Assembly: GCA_050309765.1 (NCBI GenBank)
Contig: JBNRMU010000066.1
Location: 1 to 7,769 of the forward strand
DNA: 7,769 bases
Direction of reading: 5' to 3'
Origin: CALWRM01 sp050309765
GTDB lineage: Bacteria > Bacillota > Clostridia > Christensenellales > UBA1750
Of this stretch, positions 1 to 6,956 are shown one piece after another. The notes below the pieces were generated by a model, which was given only the letters and a program-made list of their open reading frames with translations, was not told where the DNA came from and ran no database searches. Within the stretch, counting starts at the first letter, position 1; each line of letters begins with the position of its first letter. The position numbers and the translations under genes are program-made.

Positions 1-1353
<1,353 letters not shown>

Positions 1354-1389
1354 ATGTGAAAGCCTCCTAATAATGTATTTGGGGTTGTA

Positions 1390-1417
1390 AACGGCTTTTC
1401 CAGACCGTTGCCGGCAA
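1390..1417. repeat. Overlapping inverted repeats in the pckA leader
   Basis: Two short symmetric elements lie 37-64 bases upstream of the pckA start codon. AACGG (1390-1394) and CCGTT (1405-1409) form an inverted repeat with a 10-base loop. It overlaps the perfect 10-bp palindrome TTGCCGGCAA (1408-1417). No T-run follows on the minus strand, so this is not an intrinsic terminator. It could be a repressor site or a weak leader hairpin; chance occurrence is also possible. Confidence 0.35.
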
Positions 1418-1432
1418 AGAAACGCGAAGGTT

Positions 1433-1463
1433 TATTTAGCAGCCGTCGCAAACAGCCTGGCAA
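1433..1463 (-). promoter_or_regulatory. Candidate weak promoter for pckA
   Basis: Read on the minus strand, TTGCCA (1463-1458) and TAAATA (1438-1433) are separated by 19 bases. A TG at 1441-1440 gives an extended -10 (TGCTAAATA). The -35 is a fair match, the -10 matches the consensus at only three of six positions, and the spacer is two bases long, so this would be a weak or activator-dependent promoter. It is the best candidate I found in the 225-bp gap; other AT-rich stretches there (1490-1560) gave no better pair. Confidence 0.25.
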
Positions 1464-1579
1464 TGTTGGTGCAAAAGAAAACCTCAAACGTACCCCATAT
1501 TCTCATTACGACACAATAGATTTTCTTCCTGCCGATTTTGGGCTGTTTTACATAAATTAAACATACAAAAGGCTGTTTT
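1450..1579. repeat. Three copies of AAACAGCC between the PBP gene and pckA
   Basis: The motif GGCTGTTTT occurs at 1541-1549 and 1571-1579 on the plus strand, exactly 30 bases apart, and its reverse complement AAACAGCC occurs at 1450-1457. The two direct copies are about three helical turns apart. The right copy touches the stop codon of the PBP gene. No hairpin with a T-run is formed, so I see no clear intrinsic terminator for the PBP gene here. A regulator-binding array is possible, but the motif is short. Confidence 0.3.
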
Positions 1580-3711
1580 CAGGGCTCTAACATCTCGCGG
1601 ATCGCATCGTAGCGCAGGGTGGACTTCCAGTCGGCAGGGGCCTCCAGGGCCACGCAGGCGAGCCGCTCATAATCGCAGTCCTTGAGATAAGCGATAAACC
1701 ACAGGATCTCACGCTTTTTTTCGGAACCGATCTCGGCGGTGCCCGTCTTGCCGCACAGGGTAAGCCCGGTGATCTGCGCGCGGTGGCCGGAGCCCTCCTC
1801 GATGACGCGCGTAAGCATGGGCTCGATCTTTTCCTGGGCATAGCTGGAGAAGACGTCTTCCTTCCAAACGCTCTCCTCGATGTGCTGCACCGTGTCATAG
1901 TGTAAGCCGTTCATTTGCTTTGTATTCAGCACCAAACGGGGCTGCATGATATCGCAGTCGTTGGCAAAGGCGGAGAACACGCAGGCCATTTGCAAAGGGG
2001 AGACGAGCATCTGACCCTGGCCGTAGCCGGTATCGGCCAGCAGACGCAGGTTTTCGTAATTGGCACTGTTCATATAATTGGACTTGGATACGCGCAAATC
2101 GAAGGGGATACGGTCGCTGAAGCCGAGGCTTTGCAGATACGGCTCCAGCACATTCCAGCCGCTTTTCAAGGCGACCCAGGCGAAATAGATATTGTCCGAA
2201 GCGGTGATGGCGTTGGACATGTTCATTTTGCCATCGTAATCGGAAACGCGCGTGATGGGCGGGTAATACCATTCGCCGAAGCTCTTGGGCAGCCACTGCT
2301 TCTTATGTACCTTGCCCGGGAACACGTCGTCCACGCCTACGATGTCGTTGTCCAAAGCCATGGCGGCAATGAGGGGCTTGATGGTGGAACCGGGGGGATA
2401 CAGGCCCTGCGTGGCGCGGTTGTACAGCGGATTGTTGGCATTTTCGTCGTAGTAGCTGCTGACGGTATCCGGATCGCTGTTAAGGGCGAGCAGGTTCGGA
2501 TCGAAATCGGGGAAGCTGGAGATGGCCTGCACCTGGCCGGTCTTGGGATCCAGCACGACGATGGAACCGGCGTTGTCGTCGGTTAGGGTGGCAAGCAATT
2601 CCTCTGCGCGCAGCTGCAAATCCAGATCGATGCCGATCTCCAGGTCTAGGCCGTCCTGTGCAGGCAGCAGGGCGACGTTTTTGATCTTTTGCCCGTCTGC
2701 ATCATAGATGTCCAGCGAATAGCCCTTGGTGCCGCGCAGGCTATCCTCATACACGGCTTCCAGGCCGGAGCGGCCCACCATGGCGCCAACCTCATACACG
2801 CCGGGATTCTTCTCTAGATCCTCGGCGGTGACGGGGGAAACGTAGCCCAGGGCGTGGCTCATGACCGCACCCTGCGGATAGTAGCGGATGGGGGTATAGG
2901 TGCTGCGATCCACGCCCACGCCGGGCAGGGTCGACAGAGCGCTTTCTGTGGCGTCCGGGATGGAAAGGGGCGGGAAAGCCTTGAGCACGGCGATGCCGTC
3001 TGCAACGGAGCGCTGGGAGGTTAAAATGGCCGAAAGCTCCTTCTGCTCCATATCCAGCAGCGCCGACAGCGCCTCCAGGGGATAGTCGTTTGGCGTTTCA
3101 TAGGCGGAAAGACGCAGGTAGACCGTATCGGCATAGCCGTTGACGGCGTACTGATTATGATCGGAATCGAGGATCTCGCCGCGCTTGGGCTTTAGGGTGG
3201 AAAGCAGCAGGCGGCTGTCCATTTCCAAGCCGTCGAACAGATCGTCCGGCTGCCAGTCGAGATAAAAGCGTCCGCTGACGGGTTCCTTCTCCAGTTCGAA
3301 GCTCAGGTCCTGCGAGAAGCTGCCAAGCACGTCGCAGGTGTACACGGCGGTGAGGGTCTGGATATAACTGCCATCCTCCTGACGGGTCAGTTCCTTGGGC
3401 TGAAAGGCCAGCGAATGAAAGCCGATGGCGTCGAAAACCGGCGTGTGGCGCTGCAGATAGTCGACCAGCCTGGTGCGGCTGCGGGCGCTTTCGGTCAAAA
3501 GCTCGTAGGCACCGCCGAAATCGCTGACGTTGATCAGCGAGGCATATTTGGTTAAAAGTGCAGAGGCGTTTTCTTCCTCCTGGGGCGTTTGCACGAGGCC
3601 CAGGCGCTGCAGAAGGCCGTCCGAGGAGGAAGCGGCGTCCGTGCAGCCGCAAAACAGCGGCAGCAACAGCGCACAGGTGAGCAGGCAGGCCAGGAAACGT
3701 CTGGTTTTCAC
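1579..3711 (-). CDS. Class B penicillin-binding transpeptidase with MecA_N-like domain, putative lipoprotein
   Basis: Extracytoplasmic D,D-transpeptidase that cross-links peptidoglycan and is a beta-lactam target; 710 residues, close to S. aureus PBP2a and B. subtilis PbpC in length and layout. Residues 1-23 form a basic, hydrophobic signal ending LPLFCGC. Cys23 is the likely lipidated cysteine, although Phe at -3 is not standard. Residues about 47-160 look like the NTF2-like MecA_N domain. The PBP dimerisation domain starts near RGEIL (177-181) and includes GRSGLE (313-318). The transpeptidase domain has STIK (442-445, nucleophile Ser442), SDN (505-507) and KTGT (655-658), so it should be active. 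The usual DRNG following the RGxI element reads DSDHN here. A longer reading from TTG at 3744 lacks a ribosome binding site, so I chose GTG at 3711. It is divergent from the YabE-like gene. Family assignment is firm; the exact paralogue and beta-lactam affinity are not known. Confidence 0.93.
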   Translation of the reverse strand: MKTRRFLACLLTCALLLPLFCGCTDAASSSDGLLQRLGLVQTPQEEENASALLTKYASLINVSDFGGAYELLTESARSRTRLVDYLQRHTPVFDAIGFHSLAFQPKELTRQEDGSYIQTLTAVYTCDVLGSFSQDLSFELEKEPVSGRFYLDWQPDDLFDGLEMDSRLLLSTLKPKRGEILDSDHNQYAVNGYADTVYLRLSAYETPNDYPLEALSALLDMEQKELSAILTSQRSVADGIAVLKAFPPLSIPDATESALSTLPGVGVDRSTYTPIRYYPQGAVMSHALGYVSPVTAEDLEKNPGVYEVGAMVGRSGLEAVYEDSLRGTKGYSLDIYDADGQKIKNVALLPAQDGLDLEIGIDLDLQLRAEELLATLTDDNAGSIVVLDPKTGQVQAISSFPDFDPNLLALNSDPDTVSSYYDENANNPLYNRATQGLYPPGSTIKPLIAAMALDNDIVGVDDVFPGKVHKKQWLPKSFGEWYYPPITRVSDYDGKMNMSNAITASDNIYFAWVALKSGWNVLEPYLQSLGFSDRIPFDLRVSKSNYMNSANYENLRLLADTGYGQGQMLVSPLQMACVFSAFANDCDIMQPRLVLNTKQMNGLHYDTVQHIEESVWKEDVFSSYAQEKIEPMLTRVIEEGSGHRAQITGLTLCGKTGTAEIGSEKKREILWFIAYLKDCDYERLACVALEAPADWKSTLRYDAIREMLEP

Positions 3712-3725
3712 GATGTAAGACCTCC
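3709..3725 (-). promoter_or_regulatory. Ribosome binding site fixing the GTG start of the PBP gene
   Basis: On the minus strand GGAGG (3725-3721) is followed by nine bases and GTG (3711-3709). No comparable site precedes the upstream in-frame TTG at 3744. The choice also gives a normal lipoprotein signal peptide beginning with Lys-Thr-Arg-Arg. Confidence 0.85.
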
Positions 3726-3764
3726 GGTGGTTGCAAAGAAGCAAGAGGGGTAACGAATACCTAC

Positions 3765-3793
3765 AGTATACAGTTTTGGGACGGATTTTGCAA
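3765..3793 (-). promoter_or_regulatory. Sigma-A-type promoter of the PBP gene
   Basis: Read on the minus strand, -35 TTGCAA (3793-3788) and -10 TATACT (3770-3765, five of six consensus bases) are separated by 17 bases. Transcription would start near 3758, giving a leader of about 47 bases before the GTG. The sequence TTGCAAAAA recurs at 3812-3820 and TTGCAA at 3731-3736, so TTGCAA occurs three times in this control region. Confidence 0.7.
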
Positions 3794-3820
3794 AAAAAGC
3801 GCGTTAAAGAGTTGCAAAAA

Positions 3821-3835
3821 GGCCCAATATGGCCC
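3821..3835. repeat. Imperfect palindrome just upstream of the yabE-like promoter
   Basis: GGCCCAATATGGCCC is a 15-bp imperfect palindrome (one mismatched pair around the centre ATA). It lies five bases upstream of the -35 box at 3841 and between the two divergent promoters. The position suits a transcription-factor site. This is inference from symmetry and place only. Confidence 0.3.
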
Positions 3836-3840
3836 TAAAT

Positions 3841-3870
3841 TTGACAAGGCAGGGCTTGTTGGCTTAGAAT
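3841..3870 (+). promoter_or_regulatory. Sigma-A-type promoter of the yabE-like gene
   Basis: A perfect -35 TTGACA (3841-3846) and a -10 TAGAAT (3865-3870, five of six) are separated by 18 bases. Transcription would start near 3877, about 43 bases before the ATG. This is the strongest promoter match in the window and probably drives the yabE-like gene and rsmA, perhaps reading on into rubrerythrin. Confidence 0.8.
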
Positions 3871-3874
3871 AAAC

Positions 3875-3892
3875 GCACCGAAAGCACCGAAC
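3875..3892 (+). repeat. Tandem 9-bp repeat at the predicted transcription start
   Basis: GCACCGAAA (3875-3883) is followed directly by GCACCGAAC (3884-3892), matching at eight of nine positions. It begins at the predicted start of transcription from the promoter at 3841-3870. Its role is unknown. Confidence 0.4.
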
Positions 3893-3905
3893 AAACGAGC
3901 GTTTG
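3892..3905. repeat. Perfect inverted repeat in the yabE-like 5' leader
   Basis: CAAACG and CGTTTG flank a two-base centre (AG). It lies downstream of the predicted transcription start and ends five bases before the GGAGG ribosome binding site (3910-3914). As DNA it could be an operator; as RNA the two-base loop would force an outer pair to open, leaving a weak hairpin. Confidence 0.4.
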
Positions 3906-3919
3906 AAGCGGAGGAGTGC

Positions 3920-5275
3920 ATGAAACTTACACGATGGCCCTGGAACCGGCCGGCTGCGCAGAGCGGCCGCGGCTGGCTTTCCGGCCTATGGGAAAAAACG
4001 AAACAGGGCTTTGCCTGGTTCCTGCCGAGAATCAAGTCCGCGGCGATCTATGCCTGGGACTATATCTGCCATTTTGCCCATGAGATCACGGAGCTGCGGC
4101 CCACGTCGGGCATGCTGGCACTGTCCCTTCTGCTGATCTTTGTTTTGTGCGGCGTGGTCTGTCTGCCCAATGCATCGGCGATGCTGCAGATCAAACAGGT
4201 GACGCTGCAAAGGGACGATACGAGCGTCCTTCTGGAAACGCGCGCAGGCACCGTGGCCGACCTGCTTTCGGATATGCAGCTGAACTTGCAGGAGGGCGAT
4301 GTTCTTTCGCCCGCCTTGAACGAGAACCTTTCAGACGGCGATACCGTGCGCCTTGCCAGCGCAAAGCATGTCAGCGTTTACGCCGACGGACAGACGCGCC
4401 AGGTGCGCATGCTGTATGGCTCCGTTGCCCAGGCGCTGGAGCTTTCCGGCGTTCGCCTTGGCGAGGACGATATCGTTTCGCCCGATCTTGACAGCCAGAT
4501 AAGGGACGGGATGCAGATCGCTGTCAGCCGCGTGACCATCCGCATGGAGACCGAGGAGCAGGGCATTCCCTACCAGGAGGTCTACGTAGAAGAAAGCAGC
4601 CTGTACAAGGGTGAGACGGAGCTTTCGCGCCAGGGCAGCGAGGGCGTGCGCGAATTGCAGATCCGCGTGGTATTGCAGGACGGCGTGGAGACCGAGCGCA
4701 GCGTGGTGGGCGAGAGGATACTGGAGCCCGCCGTGAACCGCATCATCTATAAGGGCACCAAGGTGCGGCCCACCCCCACGCCGAAGCCCCCGCCCAAACC
4801 CAGCAGCGGAACTGCGTCAACGCCCAAGCCCTCTTCGTCCGCGGGTTCGTCCGGTTCTTCTTCCTCTGGCGGGGGCAAGGCCTCCACCGTCAAGCAGGGG
4901 CCCAAGGGCAGCTATTCCGACGACGAAATACAGATGGCGGCAAAGCTTGCCTATCTGGAGGCCAAGGGTACCGGATCGGACGGCTATAAGGCCGTGGTGA
5001 ACGTGCTCATCAACCGCTGCAACTCCTCGCAGTTCGGCGGCAGCATAGAAAAAGAAATCTTCCGCAGCAACCAGTTTACCGTGGCCAACAACCGCGAACG
5101 GTTCCTGTCCACCTCGCCGGATTCCAAGTCCGTGGCGGCGGCCGAGGCTGTGCTTTTGAACGGCGAAAGGCTGCTGCCGTCCGACGTGCTGTTCTTCCGC
5201 ACGGCCAGGGCCGGCAAGGAGTGGGGCAAACGCACGTATTACGCCACCATCGGCGCCAACAGCTTCTTCAAATAG
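3920..5275 (+). CDS. YabE-like G5-domain protein with C-terminal SleB-type cell-wall hydrolase domain
   Basis: Probable membrane-anchored peptidoglycan-cleaving protein of 451 residues, acting outside the cell. Residues 1-63 are basic and unusually Trp-rich (six Trp). One membrane segment follows (about 64-83), a signal-anchor. Next come two DUF348 repeats (about 91-145 and 149-203), recognisable by the pattern of a short beta strand, then a helix like VADLLSDM or VAQALELSG, then D-x-V-x-P-x-L. A G5 domain spans about 205-281, ending NRIIYKGTK. A Pro/Ser/Gly linker (283-330) leads to a SleB/Hydrolase_2 domain (335-451). That domain contains LAYLEAKG, whose Glu347 aligns with the catalytic Glu of SleB, then VVNVLINR, SNQFT and a terminal IGANSFF. 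The start is set by GGAGG at 3910-3914, five bases before ATG. It is divergent from the PBP gene and 23 bases upstream of rsmA. Classical YabE carries a 3D domain at the C-terminus instead; enzyme activity is inferred. Confidence 0.88.
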   Translation: MKLTRWPWNRPAAQSGRGWLSGLWEKTKQGFAWFLPRIKSAAIYAWDYICHFAHEITELRPTSGMLALSLLLIFVLCGVVCLPNASAMLQIKQVTLQRDDTSVLLETRAGTVADLLSDMQLNLQEGDVLSPALNENLSDGDTVRLASAKHVSVYADGQTRQVRMLYGSVAQALELSGVRLGEDDIVSPDLDSQIRDGMQIAVSRVTIRMETEEQGIPYQEVYVEESSLYKGETELSRQGSEGVRELQIRVVLQDGVETERSVVGERILEPAVNRIIYKGTKVRPTPTPKPPPKPSSGTASTPKPSSSAGSSGSSSSGGGKASTVKQGPKGSYSDDEIQMAAKLAYLEAKGTGSDGYKAVVNVLINRCNSSQFGGSIEKEIFRSNQFTVANNRERFLSTSPDSKSVAAAEAVLLNGERLLPSDVLFFRTARAGKEWGKRTYYATIGANSFFK

Positions 5276-5298
5276 AAACCGAAAGGGGCGCATGCCCG

Positions 5299-6132
5299 AT
5301 GACGACCGCCGAAATCACGCTGCTTTTGCAGGCGCGGGGCTTTCGTTTTTCCAAGAACCTGGGCCAGAACTTTTTGATGGACGAGGATGTGCTCCGCCGC
5401 ATCGTGGATCTGGCCGATATAGACGGAAAACATGTGCTGGAGATCGGCGCGGGCGCGGGCTGCCTTTCCAAGGAGCTGGCGCCAAGGGTCGACCGGCTTT
5501 TGTGCGTGGAGATCGCCGCGCAGCTGATCCCGGTGCTGGAAACGGTGCTTAGACCCCATAAGAACGTGCGCATCCTGCAGACGGACGCGCTGCGGCTGGA
5601 ATATAAAAGCCTGTGCGCAGAGGAATTCGGCGGGCCTTTTGCCGTTTGCGCCAACCTGCCCTATGGCATCACCAGCCAGATGCTGTCCATCCTGTTCCGC
5701 GTGCAGGAGGCGCAGAGCTTCTGCGTGCTTTTGCAAAAAGAGGCGGTGTTAAGGCTCCTGGCCGATCCGGGCAGCCGTGACTACGGTCCGCTGAGCGTTT
5801 TGATCCGTTATGCCTTTGCGGCCGATGTGCCGCTCATTGTAACGCCGGATAGCTTTTTGCCCCAGCCGCATGTGGATTCGGCCATTTTGCGCCTGCGGCG
5901 CAGGGCGGACGCGGACATACAAACCTATCTTGCCTTAGAAAAGCTGCTCGTCCGCTGCTTTGCCATGCGGCGCAAGACGCTGCTCAACAACCTTGGCGCC
6001 GCCTTCGGCAGGGAACGGGCACAGGGCCTGCTGGACGCCTGCGGCCTGCCGGAAAACGTTCGCGCCGAGGCACTGGAACTGGATCGGTTTTTACGCCTAT
6101 GCGAGGAATTGAAGGAAGACAGCAGGAACTGA
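5299..6132 (+). CDS. rsmA: 16S rRNA (adenine1518-N6/adenine1519-N6)-dimethyltransferase
   Basis: RsmA/KsgA transfers four methyl groups from S-adenosylmethionine to two adjacent adenines in the 3' terminal helix of 16S rRNA, a late step and checkpoint in 30S assembly; loss gives kasugamycin resistance. The 277-residue product has the family's usual length. Visible motifs: KNLGQNFL (19-26), the SAM-binding VLEIGAGAG (46-54), the acidic Glu71 in CVEI, Asp96 in QTDAL, the catalytic NLPY (119-122), FLPQPHVDSA (186-195) and MRRKTLLNN (223-231). ATG at 5299 is chosen because the protein then begins just before the conserved region and AAAGGGG lies at 5282-5288; ATG 5292 is out of frame, and an extension to GTG 5221 would overlap the upstream gene. 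It probably forms one transcript with the yabE-like gene. Unlike B. subtilis, no rnmV (ribonuclease M5) gene sits between them. Confidence 0.97.
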   Translation: MTTAEITLLLQARGFRFSKNLGQNFLMDEDVLRRIVDLADIDGKHVLEIGAGAGCLSKELAPRVDRLLCVEIAAQLIPVLETVLRPHKNVRILQTDALRLEYKSLCAEEFGGPFAVCANLPYGITSQMLSILFRVQEAQSFCVLLQKEAVLRLLADPGSRDYGPLSVLIRYAFAADVPLIVTPDSFLPQPHVDSAILRLRRRADADIQTYLALEKLLVRCFAMRRKTLLNNLGAAFGRERAQGLLDACGLPENVRAEALELDRFLRLCEELKEDSRN

Positions 6133-6151
6133 AGCTGTTTGCGGCGAATAC

Positions 6152-6165
6152 AGGGTTTTAACCCT
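6152..6165. repeat. Inverted repeat in the rsmA-rubrerythrin gap
   Basis: AGGGTT and AACCCT flank a TT centre, 59 bases before the rubrerythrin ATG. There is no T-run after it, so it is not a standard terminator. It might be an operator or processing hairpin for the downstream gene. I found no convincing promoter pair in the 91-bp gap and no PerR-like box. Confidence 0.35.
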
Positions 6166-6223
6166 CTTGCAGGCAAAGGCTTTGATACAAAAGAGGATCG
6201 CGATACGAAAGGGGAAGATCAGT

Positions 6224-6763
6224 ATGAGCAACCTGAAGAACACCAAGACCGAAAAAAACCTGCAGACCGCCTTTGCCGGCGAATCGCAGGCCAGGAACAA
6301 GTACACCTACTACGCCAGCCGCGCCCGCAAGGACGGCTATGTGCAGATCGCCGACATCTTTGAGGAAACCGCCGGCAACGAGAAGGAGCACGCCAAGATC
6401 TGGTTCAAGCTCCTGCACGACGGCATGCCCGACACCGCCCAAAACCTGCTGGACGCCGCCGAGGGCGAGAACTATGAATGGACCGAGATGTACGCCACCT
6501 TTGCCAAGGAGGCAAGGGAAGAGGGGTTTGATAAGATCGCCGCGCTGTTCGAGGGCGTCGGCAAGATCGAAAAGGCCCACGAGGAGCGCTATCGCACACT
6601 GCTTGAAAAGGTCAAGTCCGGCAAGGTCTTTGAGGTGGAGGGTCAAAAGGCCTGGGTGTGCGGCAACTGCGGCCACATCCACTTTGGCGACAAGGCCCCC
6701 GAGGTCTGCCCGGTGTGCGACCATCCCAAGGCGTATTTCGCCCTGAAGGCCGAGAACTATTGA
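6224..6763 (+). CDS. rbr: Rubrerythrin
   Basis: Cytosolic non-haem diiron peroxidase that reduces hydrogen peroxide to water with electrons from rubredoxin-type donors, a standard oxygen-defence protein of anaerobes. The product has 179 residues, slightly shorter than the 191-residue Desulfovibrio protein. The ferritin-like domain (about 1-135) carries FAGESQ with Glu20, the ExxH pair Glu53/His56 (EKEH), glutamates 85 and 88 in ENYEWTEMY, and the second ExxH pair Glu116/His119. The C-terminal rubredoxin-like domain has WVCGNCG (Cys146, Cys149) and CPVC (Cys162, Cys165) for a single iron. The start at 6224 is chosen from AAAGGGGAA at 6208-6216; an in-frame ATG at 6167 would add a non-conserved 19-residue tail and has no ribosome binding site. 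It lies 91 bases after rsmA and is closed by the terminator at 6829-6869. It may be read through from rsmA or have its own unseen promoter. Confidence 0.97.
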   Translation: MSNLKNTKTEKNLQTAFAGESQARNKYTYYASRARKDGYVQIADIFEETAGNEKEHAKIWFKLLHDGMPDTAQNLLDAAEGENYEWTEMYATFAKEAREEGFDKIAALFEGVGKIEKAHEERYRTLLEKVKSGKVFEVEGQKAWVCGNCGHIHFGDKAPEVCPVCDHPKAYFALKAENY

Positions 6764-6828
6764 TCAAACCGGCCTGAGCATAGGCCGCGCATGGTTTGGG
6801 CGTAGGCCAAAGTCAAAGGCAACCAAAG

Positions 6829-6869
6829 GCCCGCCGCGCAGTTTCCGCTGGAAACGGCGGCGGGCTTTT
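6829..6869 (+). terminator. Strong intrinsic terminator after rubrerythrin
   Basis: GCCCGCCG (6829-6836) pairs perfectly with CGGCGGGC (6858-6865), and an inner stem TTTCC (6842-6846)/GGAAA (6850-6854) caps a three-base loop. TTTT (6866-6869) and further Ts follow. It would end the yabE-like/rsmA/rubrerythrin block before the flavoprotein gene. Confidence 0.88.
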
Positions 6870-6940
6870 ATGTTTAAAAGAAGGATACAGTGTTTTTTTC
6901 GGGCATGTAAGAGACGCCCTTTGTCTGGAAAGGACGCGCT

Positions 6941-6956
6941 GGAGGATATGTACATG
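6941..6956 (+). promoter_or_regulatory. Ribosome binding site fixing the flavoprotein start
   Basis: GGAGG at 6941-6945 stands eight bases before ATG 6954 but only two bases before ATG 6948, so the second ATG is the real start. The product then begins MTKVLVLNGSP, as is usual for the family. No convincing promoter was found between the terminator at 6869 and this site. Confidence 0.8.

Noticed and set aside
1915..2586. 223-codon open frame on the plus strand
   Set aside because: Antisense to the transpeptidase domain of the PBP gene, with no recognisable domain; a shadow frame.
3712..3744. Longer PBP start at TTG 3744
   Set aside because: Adds MLLCNHRRSYI before the basic signal start, has no ribosome binding site, and its own codons contain the GGAGG that serves GTG 3711.
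6152..6165. AGGGTT-TT-AACCCT as a terminator of rsmA
   Set aside because: The loop is two bases and no T-run follows; kept only as an inverted repeat.
6167..6223. Upstream rubrerythrin start at ATG 6167
   Set aside because: The extra 19 residues are not rubrerythrin-like and a good ribosome binding site serves ATG 6224, which also gives Glu20/Glu53/His56 at the classical positions.
6770..6787. Hairpin CGGCCT-gagcat-AGGCCG just after rubrerythrin
   Set aside because: A six-pair stem without a T-run; the true terminator is the longer hairpin at 6829-6869. It may add mRNA 3'-end structure only.
6870..6953. Flavoprotein start at ATG 6870
   Set aside because: It would begin immediately after the hairpin and T-run of the upstream terminator and has no ribosome binding site.
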